The notes under the pieces are model-generated. The model made no database searches. It was not told the DNA's origin and saw only the letters and a program-made list of their open reading frames with translations. Source: Vibrio toranzoniae (lineage in GTDB: Bacteria > Pseudomonadota > Gammaproteobacteria > Enterobacterales > Vibrionaceae). From it: 64,000 nt of DNA. Location: assembly GCF_024347655.1 (NCBI RefSeq), contig NZ_AP025514.1:1674001-1738000 (forward strand), in the 5' to 3' direction. The number at the start of each line of letters is the position of its first letter. Position 1 is the first letter of the stretch. The position numbers and the translations under genes are program-made. Below, in pieces: positions 55,517 to 64,000 of this stretch.

Positions 55517-56890
55517 ATGTCATTCCCAGCTATCGCTGCCCTAGCGATATTCATTGGTATTCTCTTCTTTCTATATGGACAGCAGAAAAAAGAAAACACT
55601 CTTTCTCGACTTGTTTTACTCGGCTTAGTTTTTGGTAGTGTATTCGGCTTAGGCCTACAGCTGTTATTTGGTGAAGGTAACCCTATCATCAAAGAGACGT
55701 TAGACTGGGTAAATATTGTTGGTCGTGGCTACGTTGGCCTACTAAAAATGGTGATCATGCCGTTAGTATTGGTATCAATGATTGCCGCTGTTGTGAAGCT
55801 TGAAAAAGGCGGTTCACTCGGTAAAATTTCTAGCATCACAATTTCAGTATTGTTAGCAACAACTGCGATTTCTGCAATCGTTGGTATCGCAGTGACTCAA
55901 GCATTTGGGCTTTCAGCGGAAGGCTTGACTGAAGGTGCTCGTGAAACTGCACGTATTGCAACATTAGAAAGTCGCATTGGCAGTGTAGCTGATCTGACGA
56001 TTCCACAAATGCTGGTTAGTTTCATTCCAACAAATCCATTTGCAGACTTAACGGGCGCTCGATCTACTTCTATTATCGCGGTAGTTATCTTTGGTGTGCT
56101 AACCGGTATTGCAGCACGTAAAGTGATGGCAGAGAAAGAAGAGCTAGAATCACCAATCCGTACATTTGTTGAAGCGGCTCAGTCTATCGTTATGCGTTTA
56201 GTTAAGATGATCATGGCGCTAACGCCTTACGGCATCGCAGCGTTAATGGCGAAGGTTGTTGCAACGTCTAGCGCGTCTGACATTCTAAGCCTACTAGGTT
56301 TCATCGTAGCGTCTTACGTAGCGATCCTATTGATGTTCGTGGTTCACGGCGTGTTAGTTTCTTTTGTTGGTGTCAACCCGAAAGAGTACTTCCAAAAAAT
56401 TTGGCCTGTACTGACTTTTGCTTTCACATCGCGTAGCTCTGCTGCATCGATCCCACTGAACGTAGAAGCTCAAATTACTAAGCTAAACGTACCACCAGCG
56501 ATTGCAAACCTATCTGCGTCTTTTGGTGCAACGATTGGTCAGAATGGCTGTGCAGGCATCTACCCTGCAATGCTAGCAGTCATGGTTGCGCCAACAGTCG
56601 GCATCAACCCAATGGATATCAACTTCATTCTGTCTCTGGTTGCGATTATCACAGTAAGCTCATTCGGTATTGCCGGTGTGGGCGGCGGTGCTACTTTCGC
56701 GGCACTTATCGTACTGCCAGCGATGGGCCTTCCGGTAACTATCGCAGCATTGCTTATCTCTATCGAACCACTTATCGATATGGCACGTACGGCACTTAAC
56801 GTTTCAGGTGCGATGACGGCAGGTACCATTACAAGTCGTCTATTGGGTAAGAAAGACAAAAAACAGGATTTAGAACAAGCGAGCGCTTAA
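55517..56890 (+). CDS. tcyP: L-cystine symporter of the DAACS family
   Basis: A 457-residue membrane protein with about eight helices and two re-entrant loops. The serine-rich loop FTSRSSAASIPLN and the NGCAGIYPAML segment fit the TcyP/YdjN subgroup, which imports L-cystine, rather than the glutamate carriers. A hydrophobic N-terminus precedes TRSTSIIAVVIFGVLTG-type sequence. Single gene with a terminator. Confidence 0.88.
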   Translation: MSFPAIAALAIFIGILFFLYGQQKKENTLSRLVLLGLVFGSVFGLGLQLLFGEGNPIIKETLDWVNIVGRGYVGLLKMVIMPLVLVSMIAAVVKLEKGGSLGKISSITISVLLATTAISAIVGIAVTQAFGLSAEGLTEGARETARIATLESRIGSVADLTIPQMLVSFIPTNPFADLTGARSTSIIAVVIFGVLTGIAARKVMAEKEELESPIRTFVEAAQSIVMRLVKMIMALTPYGIAALMAKVVATSSASDILSLLGFIVASYVAILLMFVVHGVLVSFVGVNPKEYFQKIWPVLTFAFTSRSSAASIPLNVEAQITKLNVPPAIANLSASFGATIGQNGCAGIYPAMLAVMVAPTVGINPMDINFILSLVAIITVSSFGIAGVGGGATFAALIVLPAMGLPVTIAALLISIEPLIDMARTALNVSGAMTAGTITSRLLGKKDKKQDLEQASA

Positions 56891-56930
56891 TAAATGACTG
56901 TCTGACTCTCCACTCTGAAACAGAATAAAT

Positions 56931-56962
56931 AAAAAGACCGATGTTCGTACATCGGTTTTTTA
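56931..56962 (+). terminator. Terminator of the cystine carrier gene
   Basis: ACCGATG/CATCGGT stem with a 6-base loop, then TTTTTTATTT. Confidence 0.9.
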
Positions 56963-57113
56963 TTTCCCCCTACTGCTTAGTAAGCATAATTTCCTACCTA
57001 GTTCACTAAACGGCTCATCAACGACAATATTAGACTTACCCTTGAAACAAATTTGCGAACAGTGCTCAAATGGTTACGAACAACAAAGGTTTCTTCTGGT
57101 TGATTAATACCAA

Positions 57114-57155
57114 CAAAAAATGCAGCGACAACCTAAGGTTGTTCGCTGCATTTTA
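57114..57155 (-). terminator. Terminator of the DUF2058 gene
   Basis: TGCAGCGACAACC pairs with GGTTGTTCGCTGCA around a 3-base loop; a T-run follows on the minus strand and TTTT on the plus strand. Confidence 0.85.
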
Positions 57156-57207
57156 CTGTACTTTCTTCTTTACTATAGCGGCTCTTGACGAAAGCTATGT
57201 AAAAGAA

Positions 57208-57729
57208 CTACCACATTAGATCATCAGGGATAACGAAGTCTTTATACGGGTCATCTTCGTCCACTTCATCAGAGCTTGCTGCTTGAGTATCAACAATAGA
57301 TTCTTCATCACGCATCGCAATCTTGTTCGCTACCGATGTGGGAATCACAACATAACTTTCGCCTTGACGAGCAATACTCAGGATACCTTTACTTAGTTGC
57401 TTTTGAGTCAGCTCTTCTACGTATAAGTATTTGACCAAAGTACCGTCAGTGAAGTTGTATTTGATATCACCATCTTTTTGTTCGATCTTGTTCATCTCAA
57501 TCAGTTGCTTTACCTGAGCTTTAATCTCTTTGCTCAGTTGCTGTTCTTTCAACTGTTGGTTTAACTCTTTGTCTTTCGTTTGCTGCGCCAGTTTCGTTTC
57601 TTCTGCTGCCGCTTTTGCTTCACGAGCTTGAACGCGAGATTTTTTAGAGCCTTTCTTCGCCTTCTTTAATTTTTTCTCATTTACCAAGCCAGCTTTAAGC
57701 ATCTGTTCTTGGAGTGTTAACTTTGCCAT
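57208..57729 (-). CDS. DUF2058-family protein (YaiL-like)
   Basis: A 173-residue soluble protein. The N-terminal half is a highly charged lysine- and glutamine-rich helix (MAKLTLQEQMLKAGLVNEKK at the start), the C-terminal half a small alpha/beta domain ending in an acidic tail (DEVDEDDPYKDF). This is the DUF2058/YaiL family, nucleoid- or RNA-associated by report but of unsettled function. Confidence 0.9.
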   Translation of the reverse strand: MAKLTLQEQMLKAGLVNEKKLKKAKKGSKKSRVQAREAKAAAEETKLAQQTKDKELNQQLKEQQLSKEIKAQVKQLIEMNKIEQKDGDIKYNFTDGTLVKYLYVEELTQKQLSKGILSIARQGESYVVIPTSVANKIAMRDEESIVDTQAASSDEVDEDDPYKDFVIPDDLMW

Positions 57730-58094
57730 GACTTTCCCAGTTAAGGATTAAAAACGGCACTATCATACCTGTTTTTATGGTTTCTGTTTACTGAACAATC
57801 GCAAAATATACGCCTATCACTCACACACTTCTATATCGCAGTCCAAACCTCATCATACATACACCGTCTAGCTCAAGACCGCCGCTCATTGATCATACGA
57901 ATAGCACATGGTAAACAACGAACCATAGACACATATCTACATCTGATTACCATACTCAGTTTCAACCAATAAACTTAACAAACAGAAGTTTGGCATATCT
58001 CTCATATTTGAACAAACACCTAGAGTTATCACTCCAATGTCATAAGTTTTGACTACGTTATTCTAAACATCAATCAGTAAGGATAACGTAACAC
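57730..58094. other. Intergenic region upstream of the sphingomyelinase gene
   Basis: No gene seen; presumably holds the divergent promoters of the flanking genes. An AAGGA ribosome site lies before the ATG at 58095. Confidence 0.5.
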
Positions 58095-59429
58095 ATGAAA
58101 ACTCAATGGACTTGGTTAGCTGCACTAATGGCATCAACATCAATCGCCTCGACGTCCGCGATGGCAGATACAGACGTATACCTCACCAACAACACCAATC
58201 AAATCATGACCATTCAAGCTCGTCACAGTGGTACAGACTTACTTGAGCTCGGTAACGAGTGGCAGCAGCATGTCGAACAAATAGGGCCTTGGGAGACCAA
58301 AAAATTGATCAGTTTCAATCGTTGGACTGGCGTAAAATCTGGGGAAACGTATGAGTTTGACACTGTGGTTTCAAATTCCATTGGGGAAACAGTCACACTG
58401 AATCAAACCATGGAGGGGCATTGGTATAACTCATCATTACAACATGGTTTGAGTGCGGCCGACATTGGTTTAGCACTGCACGATGACCGCGACATTCACC
58501 GTCGTTCGACCGATGCTTTTTACGAAAACACAGAACTGGCGCTCAAAGCTGACTCAACCGCCCGCTACGATGATATTTACTACACCATCACCCCACAGAA
58601 AGTGGACGAACAGCCAGAGCCAGACGCCAACACGCTGAAAGTCATGACCTACAATATTTGGGCCCTGCCCGCTATCGCTTCCCATATTGGGGACCGTTAC
58701 GATCTCATCCCCCAATACGTTAAAGGCTATGACGTGTTGGCGCTTCAAGAAGTCTTTGCCAACGGACGAGGCGAGTTTTTGCGTGAACTCGCGAAAGAGT
58801 ATCCTTATCAAACCAAAATGCTCGACAAAGATGGTATCAACATCTATGACGGTGGCGTGATTATCGTTAGCCGCTATCCAATTGTTAATGAAGCACAATA
58901 CGTTTTCCCGGATTGCACGGGAACGGATTGTTTCGCGGATAAAGGCGTAAATTACGCTGAGGTCATTAAGAACGGTCAGGCCTACCATGTGTTTGGCACT
59001 CATACTGCTTCGTTCGATACGGACACAGCTCGTGATTACCGACAGCGCCAGTTTAGACAGATGCGAGAGCTTGCACAATCACTGGAGATACCAACATCAG
59101 AAACGGTGATTTACAGCGGTGATTTCAACGTGAACAAGCTTAAGTTCCCTAGCGACTACCAACAGATGTTCGCTAACCTGCAAGCCGTTGAGCCAGAATA
59201 TTCAGGTTATACCGCTTCAACCTTTGATCCTCGCATTAATAACTTTGCTGGCGAGCCAATGTCTGGCGGGGAGAATGTTGAATACTTGGATTACGTGGTG
59301 GTGAGTTCAGAGTACGGACAAAAAGCTCACAACAATAACCGCGTTGATATTCCTCGCTCGACCAGCAGTGAATTATGGAAGCACTACAACCTTTCAGATC
59401 ACTTCCCTGTTAGTGCTGTCATCAAGTAA
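58095..59429 (+). CDS. Secreted sphingomyelinase C-like phosphodiesterase
   Basis: A 444-residue secreted protein. Signal peptide of about 25 residues ending SAMA. An N-terminal beta-rich domain (about 26-175) precedes an endonuclease/exonuclease/phosphatase-fold catalytic domain: VMTYNIWALP, ALQEVFANGRGE (metal Glu), FGTHTASFD, YSGDFNVNKL (Asp, Asn) and the catalytic His in SDHFPVS. This matches bacterial neutral sphingomyelinases, which act as haemolysins. It is 15 bases upstream of a membrane-anchored protein that may assist it. Confidence 0.85.
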   Translation: MKTQWTWLAALMASTSIASTSAMADTDVYLTNNTNQIMTIQARHSGTDLLELGNEWQQHVEQIGPWETKKLISFNRWTGVKSGETYEFDTVVSNSIGETVTLNQTMEGHWYNSSLQHGLSAADIGLALHDDRDIHRRSTDAFYENTELALKADSTARYDDIYYTITPQKVDEQPEPDANTLKVMTYNIWALPAIASHIGDRYDLIPQYVKGYDVLALQEVFANGRGEFLRELAKEYPYQTKMLDKDGINIYDGGVIIVSRYPIVNEAQYVFPDCTGTDCFADKGVNYAEVIKNGQAYHVFGTHTASFDTDTARDYRQRQFRQMRELAQSLEIPTSETVIYSGDFNVNKLKFPSDYQQMFANLQAVEPEYSGYTASTFDPRINNFAGEPMSGGENVEYLDYVVVSSEYGQKAHNNNRVDIPRSTSSELWKHYNLSDHFPVSAVIK

Positions 59430-59444
59430 CGCGGTGAACAAATA

Positions 59445-60419
59445 ATGCATCGAGTTATATTAATCCTAATGCTCGTCGTTGTGACGAGCATTGTTGGCTA
59501 TTCATGGTCATCAAAATCGATTGAAACACCGCAACCTTCTGTCCAACACACAGAAGCAAAACAGTACGTTTCTAAAGCGACTGATGACAATCGTCCCATA
59601 TCCAATACAACAGGCCATTCAAACAATTCGGTCTCGCGAGGTAAACAAATCCAAGCGAAAAAATCACACGAAAAAGCGTATGCAGAGAACTTAACTGAAC
59701 TTAAAGGTAAGGCGCTGGTGAATCAACTCGATGAATTTTGGAAACTTTGCCAACAAGCTGATAACTGCACTGAACAACTCGCCCAGTTGAAATCTGACTT
59801 ACCAGAAAAATGGCTGAAGTTATTGAGTGACTACCCGCAACTTTCTGCCGACTGGCAAGTAGCAGAAAGCGCGATTCAACTCGAATCCATCGACTCTCTG
59901 GAAGAGCGTGTTGATCTGTTTAAGCAGTCTGCAGAACAGGTTTGGGGAGAGCTAGCCCACCAGATATTTGCTGATCAATTTACGCATTTGGACTTTACGC
60001 TCAGTGCAAGCACACTTAAGGAAGTTGAAGCGACTGATTTTATGTTGCACTACCAAAAGCTGATCGCTGAATGGGAGAATGAAACAGAAACATTAAACGT
60101 AGAGACTCCGTCTCAAAAATACGAACTTGCTGTCTCCTTGCTACCAAACAGCTACAGCTCTAGCGAGTTAGCGACTATCAAGTCAAAACTTCAAGAGACA
60201 TATTTAGATGAGGCACAAGCCGATAATATTGCCGTGCGCGAACAGCAAATGGCGCAACAACACCAGGCTGTGAGGGCTTATCACGAGCAGCTTGATCAGC
60301 TCAAAGCGACCTTAGACTCTCAACGCTCATCAAATTATGCAACTTGGACTCAACAAGAATGGGACAGTTACTATCAACAGCAAGTCACCAATTTCCGGGA
60401 GCAGTTTTTTAGTAAGTAA
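59445..60419 (+). CDS. Membrane-anchored helical protein, possibly lipase-chaperone-like
   Basis: A 324-residue protein with one N-terminal membrane anchor (about 3-20), a polar linker (about 25-75) and an all-helical, glutamine-rich C-terminal region. The layout resembles the lipase-specific foldase LifO: anchor, variable linker, then helices wrapping the enzyme. It directly follows a secreted enzyme gene with a 15-base gap, as lif follows lip. I cannot see the family's RxxFDY motif clearly (DLFKQSAEQVW is nearest), so the assignment is tentative. Confidence 0.45.
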   Translation: MHRVILILMLVVVTSIVGYSWSSKSIETPQPSVQHTEAKQYVSKATDDNRPISNTTGHSNNSVSRGKQIQAKKSHEKAYAENLTELKGKALVNQLDEFWKLCQQADNCTEQLAQLKSDLPEKWLKLLSDYPQLSADWQVAESAIQLESIDSLEERVDLFKQSAEQVWGELAHQIFADQFTHLDFTLSASTLKEVEATDFMLHYQKLIAEWENETETLNVETPSQKYELAVSLLPNSYSSSELATIKSKLQETYLDEAQADNIAVREQQMAQQHQAVRAYHEQLDQLKATLDSQRSSNYATWTQQEWDSYYQQQVTNFREQFFSK

Positions 60420-60423
60420 CGCT

Positions 60424-61458
60424 TTAACTTAAACCGTCACGAAACTGCGTGGGCGTTTTGTGCAGCCAGCCTTTAAACGCCCTTCTGAAGTTTGCAGGAT
60501 CACTATAACCGAGCCTTTCACCGATATCGTCGATGCTCATGGTTGTACCGAGCAGTAGTTCTTTGGCTAACTCAACTCGAACTTCGGTAAGTAAGCCTTG
60601 ATAGCTCGAACCATGATTTGTCAACTCTCGCCTTAAAGTGCGGGAACTACAGCCAAACTCATCCGCGAGTTGTTCAATATTTGGGAAGTTGCCTGCGGTT
60701 TGATAGAAGATCGTTTTGATCTGACTCGTCAGCAGGTGCTTTGAATCGAGAGTTTCTACTATCGACTGACAAGAAGCGAGATAGCGTTTGAGCGTTGTGG
60801 TATCACGCGTGGCTAATGTTTTTGATAGAACCGAAGCGCCGAAGCGCAGTTCGCAAAAATTGTCTCCAAAAACCACCGGACATTGAAAACGCTCTTCATA
60901 AAGCTTGGCGTAACTTGGCTGTTCATAAGGGAAAGAGAGTGTTTGAATGGCTAATTGGTCTCCCGTTAACTCCTTGAACAATGAAACAATCGAACTAAGG
61001 AAATACTCGTTACAGAATGGAAGTAGCTCTCCTACCTCCAAGGTGTTTTCAATTTGAATTACCGCGTGTTCAGTATCAACAATCAGCTTAACCGAGAATA
61101 TAGGCCCATTTAATCGCAGGTATTTAAAGCCAGACTTAATAGCTTCGCCTACGTTGTGACTGGTCGACAATGCATAACCCAACACACCAAAATGGCTCAA
61201 GCTGGCATGTTCTCCCAACCATAAACCCAAACCATCATGTGGAAAGCTTTGGCTAGCCACACTGAAGATAGACAGTTTATCCGCGTAAGTCAGCTTCCCA
61301 TTTGGGTTTTGCCAATCTAGGCTTTCTAACCCAGCACTAGCAAGCAGCGTGTCAATGTCGGCACCTCTTTGCGCTAGTGTATTCAGCAACAACGCAACAT
61401 CCAATGTGCCTAATTGGTGGCGATGCTCCGTTGGCATGTATTCAGCGATAATTTCCAA
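60424..61458 (-). CDS. AraC-family transcriptional regulator (OruR-like)
   Basis: A 344-residue regulator with an N-terminal Arabinose_bd-type domain (about 20-210) and a C-terminal double HTH (EQLADEFGCSSRTLRREL and SIDDIGERLGYSDPANFRRAF in part). It belongs to the OruR/MmoR-like AraC group. It is divergent from the DUF2804-hydroxylase pair and convergent with the gene before it, so it may control the former. Confidence 0.9.
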   Translation of the reverse strand: MEIIAEYMPTEHRHQLGTLDVALLLNTLAQRGADIDTLLASAGLESLDWQNPNGKLTYADKLSIFSVASQSFPHDGLGLWLGEHASLSHFGVLGYALSTSHNVGEAIKSGFKYLRLNGPIFSVKLIVDTEHAVIQIENTLEVGELLPFCNEYFLSSIVSLFKELTGDQLAIQTLSFPYEQPSYAKLYEERFQCPVVFGDNFCELRFGASVLSKTLATRDTTTLKRYLASCQSIVETLDSKHLLTSQIKTIFYQTAGNFPNIEQLADEFGCSSRTLRRELTNHGSSYQGLLTEVRVELAKELLLGTTMSIDDIGERLGYSDPANFRRAFKGWLHKTPTQFRDGLS

Positions 61459-61605
61459 TTGTCCCTCCTTATCAGAACGTGCGCATCACTAATGTGCCGT
61501 GGCAAAGTCGTGATTCACCGCAATTTTTGTCCGAATATGACCTCCAAATTTTACGTTACTCGTCGCACAATGCTGTTAATTGTTAAATTTATGTGAACCA
61601 TCGCA

Positions 61606-62619
61606 ATGATAAAAACGAATCCAGCCCCACACAGTTTGATTGATTTTAATGGTCAGCCGACAATTGGACATTTTGATGGTATCCCTAAACAACTGAATAT
61701 CGATAACTTTGACTACCGAAATACAATGGATGCAAAAGCAACCCCTTGGCAGAAGCACTTCCATTACAAGCAATTTCAATTTGTAAGCATTGTTACCGAG
61801 ACACACATCATCGGTGTTGCTATTGCAGATATTCGCTACTTGGGCTCAGCATTTTGTTATCTGTACGATATCGAAAATAACCACCTAGAAGAGTGCTCTT
61901 GGTTAAGGCCGTTAGGGTTTGATAAACAGGTGGCTACTTCGCCATTTGACGGTACAACGTCCATTGCAAACCAACGCATCACCTTTGATATTGCAGGAGG
62001 ACAATGGAAAGTTCGCTTGAGTACCAAGCACATCAAGGCCGATATCACTTTAGAACCTGAGACGAATAGCTTACCCATAGCGATGTGTAGCCCAACGGGT
62101 TACTCGGGTTGGACCTACACCCAAAAGCATAACGCGTTAAAAGTAACGGGCAGCCTTGAGATTAACCAACAACCTATTTCCCTAGAGCAAGCTCGTGCTG
62201 GCTATGATTTCTCTGCGGGATACATGAGGCGCGAAACCAGTTGGCGGTGGGCGAGCATCAACACACAATCCAATAATACCGACATTGGCCTCAACCTCGC
62301 AGCAGGTGTCAATGAAACTGGAGGATGCGAAAACGTATTGTGGGTGAATGGAACCAGACATCTGCTTAACTCAGTACAGTTTACGTTCAATCGCCAATAT
62401 GCGGATTTACCTTGGCAGATAACATCACAAGATGGACGCATTAACCTGACCTTTACGCCCCTTAATAACCGCAGCGAAAAGCTCAACTTATGGCTGCTCA
62501 AAAGTAACTTCCGCCAGTTTATCGGTCACTTTTCTGGCTCAATTAAAGACAGCGACGGTATAACCCATGAGATCGACAGTGTAATCGGCCTAACGGAAGA
62601 TCATTTTGCTCGCTGGTAG
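61606..62619 (+). CDS. DUF2804-family protein
   Basis: A 337-residue soluble beta-rich protein of the DUF2804 family (PTIGHFDGIPKQLN near the start, GYDFSAGYMRRETSWRW in part in the middle, GGCENVLWVNG). The fold is lipocalin- or CrtC-like and the function unknown. It is first of two plus-strand genes with a fatty acid hydroxylase, divergent from an AraC regulator, suggesting a lipid-related role. Confidence 0.8.
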   Translation: MIKTNPAPHSLIDFNGQPTIGHFDGIPKQLNIDNFDYRNTMDAKATPWQKHFHYKQFQFVSIVTETHIIGVAIADIRYLGSAFCYLYDIENNHLEECSWLRPLGFDKQVATSPFDGTTSIANQRITFDIAGGQWKVRLSTKHIKADITLEPETNSLPIAMCSPTGYSGWTYTQKHNALKVTGSLEINQQPISLEQARAGYDFSAGYMRRETSWRWASINTQSNNTDIGLNLAAGVNETGGCENVLWVNGTRHLLNSVQFTFNRQYADLPWQITSQDGRINLTFTPLNNRSEKLNLWLLKSNFRQFIGHFSGSIKDSDGITHEIDSVIGLTEDHFARW

Positions 62620-62673
62620 AAGCAACACTCCAGCTCTGATTCTCAAACACGAGTATACGAATAGGACCCAGAA

Positions 62674-63522
62674 ATGAATTTCGACGCATTGAACAATCAC
62701 CCGGAATGGCTACTGCTAGTATTAGCCCCTCTATTCGGAATCTGTATGCTGGCCGAGTATTTTATTGGTCAGAAGCAAGGTCAATTACCAGACAATTCGA
62801 GTTACAAGCTATCGGAAGTCATGTGTAACTTCACGTTAGCAGGCATGCATCAGCTATCCGATTTGTTAACCGGGTTGCTGATCGTTCAGCTCTATCTTTG
62901 GCTATTTGGTTGGCGCTTAATGGATATTGAAATGGGAGTGTTGAGTTTCGTTGTATTGATGGTTCTACAAGACTTTTTTTACTACTGGTTTCACAGAGCA
63001 AGCCATCGAGTTCGCTGGATGTGGGCTGCACACGTAGCGCACCACAGTTCAGAACGCATGAATTTCAGTACCGCATTTCGTCAGAGTTTAATGTACCCAA
63101 TCGCGGGAATGTGGTTATTTTGGGTGCCACTAGTCATCATAGGTTTTGATCCTAAATGGGTGGTGTTTGTGGTGCTGCTTAACCTTGGACTGCAGTTCTT
63201 TGTGCATACCCAGTGGATACGAAGCTTAGGCCCGATGGAACATCTCTTCAACACGCCATCACATCACCGGGTTCATCACGGCAGAAACCCGCAATACATC
63301 GATAAGAACTATGCTGGCGTGCTTATTATCTGGGACAAATTATTTGGTACGTTTGAGCCGGAAGTTGAAACGGTTCGTTACGGCGTCACCAAACCGATAG
63401 AGAGTTTCAACCCCATAACGGTGACCTTTCAAGAATGGAAAGCCATATTCAAAGATTTGAGGAACCGAGAGTTAACCATGAAACAGAAAGTCAAATTGAT
63501 ACTCTCCCCTCCGTCGGATTAA
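62674..63522 (+). CDS. Sterol desaturase / fatty acid hydroxylase family protein
   Basis: A 282-residue membrane di-iron enzyme. Four or so helices and the family's histidine boxes: HRASHR, HVAHHSSE and HHRVHHG, with a further H in the second half. It would hydroxylate or desaturate a lipid chain. ATG at 62674, 54 bases after the DUF2804 stop, so probably co-transcribed. Confidence 0.9.
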   Translation: MNFDALNNHPEWLLLVLAPLFGICMLAEYFIGQKQGQLPDNSSYKLSEVMCNFTLAGMHQLSDLLTGLLIVQLYLWLFGWRLMDIEMGVLSFVVLMVLQDFFYYWFHRASHRVRWMWAAHVAHHSSERMNFSTAFRQSLMYPIAGMWLFWVPLVIIGFDPKWVVFVVLLNLGLQFFVHTQWIRSLGPMEHLFNTPSHHRVHHGRNPQYIDKNYAGVLIIWDKLFGTFEPEVETVRYGVTKPIESFNPITVTFQEWKAIFKDLRNRELTMKQKVKLILSPPSD

Positions 63523-63729
63523 ACGAACAATAGACAGATTGTGTTGACTAAGAAACGGTCTCAACGGAACTCAAAAGCATACCCACGCGACTCGATTGAA
63601 GAGTAAAGCACCGTTTTCCGGCAATTTATTTGTGATCTGGGTTGCACGCGTACCACATCCTGTCAGATACTGAGCAAAACTAACCTTTAGCCACAGTAAA
63701 CGGCCCCCGCTTGCTGTTCAGGAAATTCA

Positions 63730-64000
63730 ATGAGTTCAGATAATCAGCCAACCTACTTCTTTTTCGATTACGAAACATGGGGCGTGAGCCCGGCAAAAGA
63801 CCGTCCAAGTCAGTTTGCGGGTGTTCGTACCGACCAAGATTTCAATGTTATCGGAGAGCCTTTGGTTATCTATTGCCAGCCTCCTGCTGATTATTTGCCT
63901 GCACCTGAGGCCGCATTGATCACTGGTATCACGCCACAAAAAGCAATGACTCAAGGCCTACCTGAACCTGAGTTTATCGCTAAGATTCATGCCGAACTTG
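63730..64000 (+). CDS. sbcB: Exodeoxyribonuclease I, partial
   Basis: The first 90 codons of exonuclease I, cut by the right window edge. The DEDDh exonuclease motif I is visible as FFFDYETWG and the family's SPAKDRPSQFAGVRTD follows (in part), then ALITGITPQKA. It degrades single-stranded DNA 3' to 5' in repair and recombination. ATG at 63730. Confidence 0.93.
   Translation, partial: MSSDNQPTYFFFDYETWGVSPAKDRPSQFAGVRTDQDFNVIGEPLVIYCQPPADYLPAPEAALITGITPQKAMTQGLPEPEFIAKIHAEL

Overview
The window is chromosomal DNA of a marine Vibrio, probably of the Splendidus clade. This is judged from the housekeeping genes and their style: MetJ-regulated metA, rlmF, a DUF1415 protein, a cydABX-type cluster, a GbpA-like chitin monooxygenase, cobUST/btuCD, astE, a TcyP-type cystine carrier, a DUF2058 protein and sbcB. 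Two tRNA-Val(GAC) genes at 24.3-24.5 kb separate an accessory left third from an ordinary core right part.

Left third (1-24 kb), a defence-rich accessory region. At 1-5.9 kb is a tight minus-strand operon: a ZorA-like MotA-type channel with a long coiled-coil tail, a ZorB-like MotB/OmpA protein, an HNH nuclease of the kind found as ZorE, a small unknown protein, and a second ZorA-like channel cut by the window edge. This looks like a type II-like Zorya system with an extra motor subunit. An ISL3-type element (6984-8216, 8-bp target duplication, broken transposase) sits at the 5' end of an unknown gene and supplies it with a new ATG. At 8.3-11.9 kb lie remnants of an integrative element: tyrosine recombinase, excisionase-like protein, divergent Xre repressor with repeated operators, and small unknown genes. 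At 12-15.5 kb a decayed HNH gene and an 847-residue protein of unknown type are bracketed by imperfect 36-bp direct repeats.

The strongest candidate for an undescribed system is 15.8-23.8 kb. It holds a 1556-residue SF2 helicase fused to a C-terminal PD-(D/E)XK-like nuclease, followed by a 743-residue protein that may be Argonaute-like, and a divergent BrxR/CapW-like WYL regulator. The block is clearly richer in G+C than its surroundings, so it is probably a recent arrival. Its architecture recalls Vibrio DdmDE plasmid defence, but the proteins are longer and a WYL regulator is attached.

Right part (24-64 kb), core genome. It carries two diguanylate cyclases, an M20 peptidase, metA, a PilW-like lipoprotein, rlmF, an LysR/MFS pair, a cytochrome bd cluster, a secreted AA10 chitin monooxygenase, cobalamin uptake and salvage genes (btuCD, cobC, cobU, cobS, cobT), astE, pepF, a cystine carrier, a secreted sphingomyelinase-like enzyme, an AraC/DUF2804/fatty acid hydroxylase group and the start of sbcB. 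The notable oddity is that cydA is fused in frame to the front of a MocR-type regulator and lacks its own N-terminus, so this bd oxidase is probably dead or the locus is misassembled.
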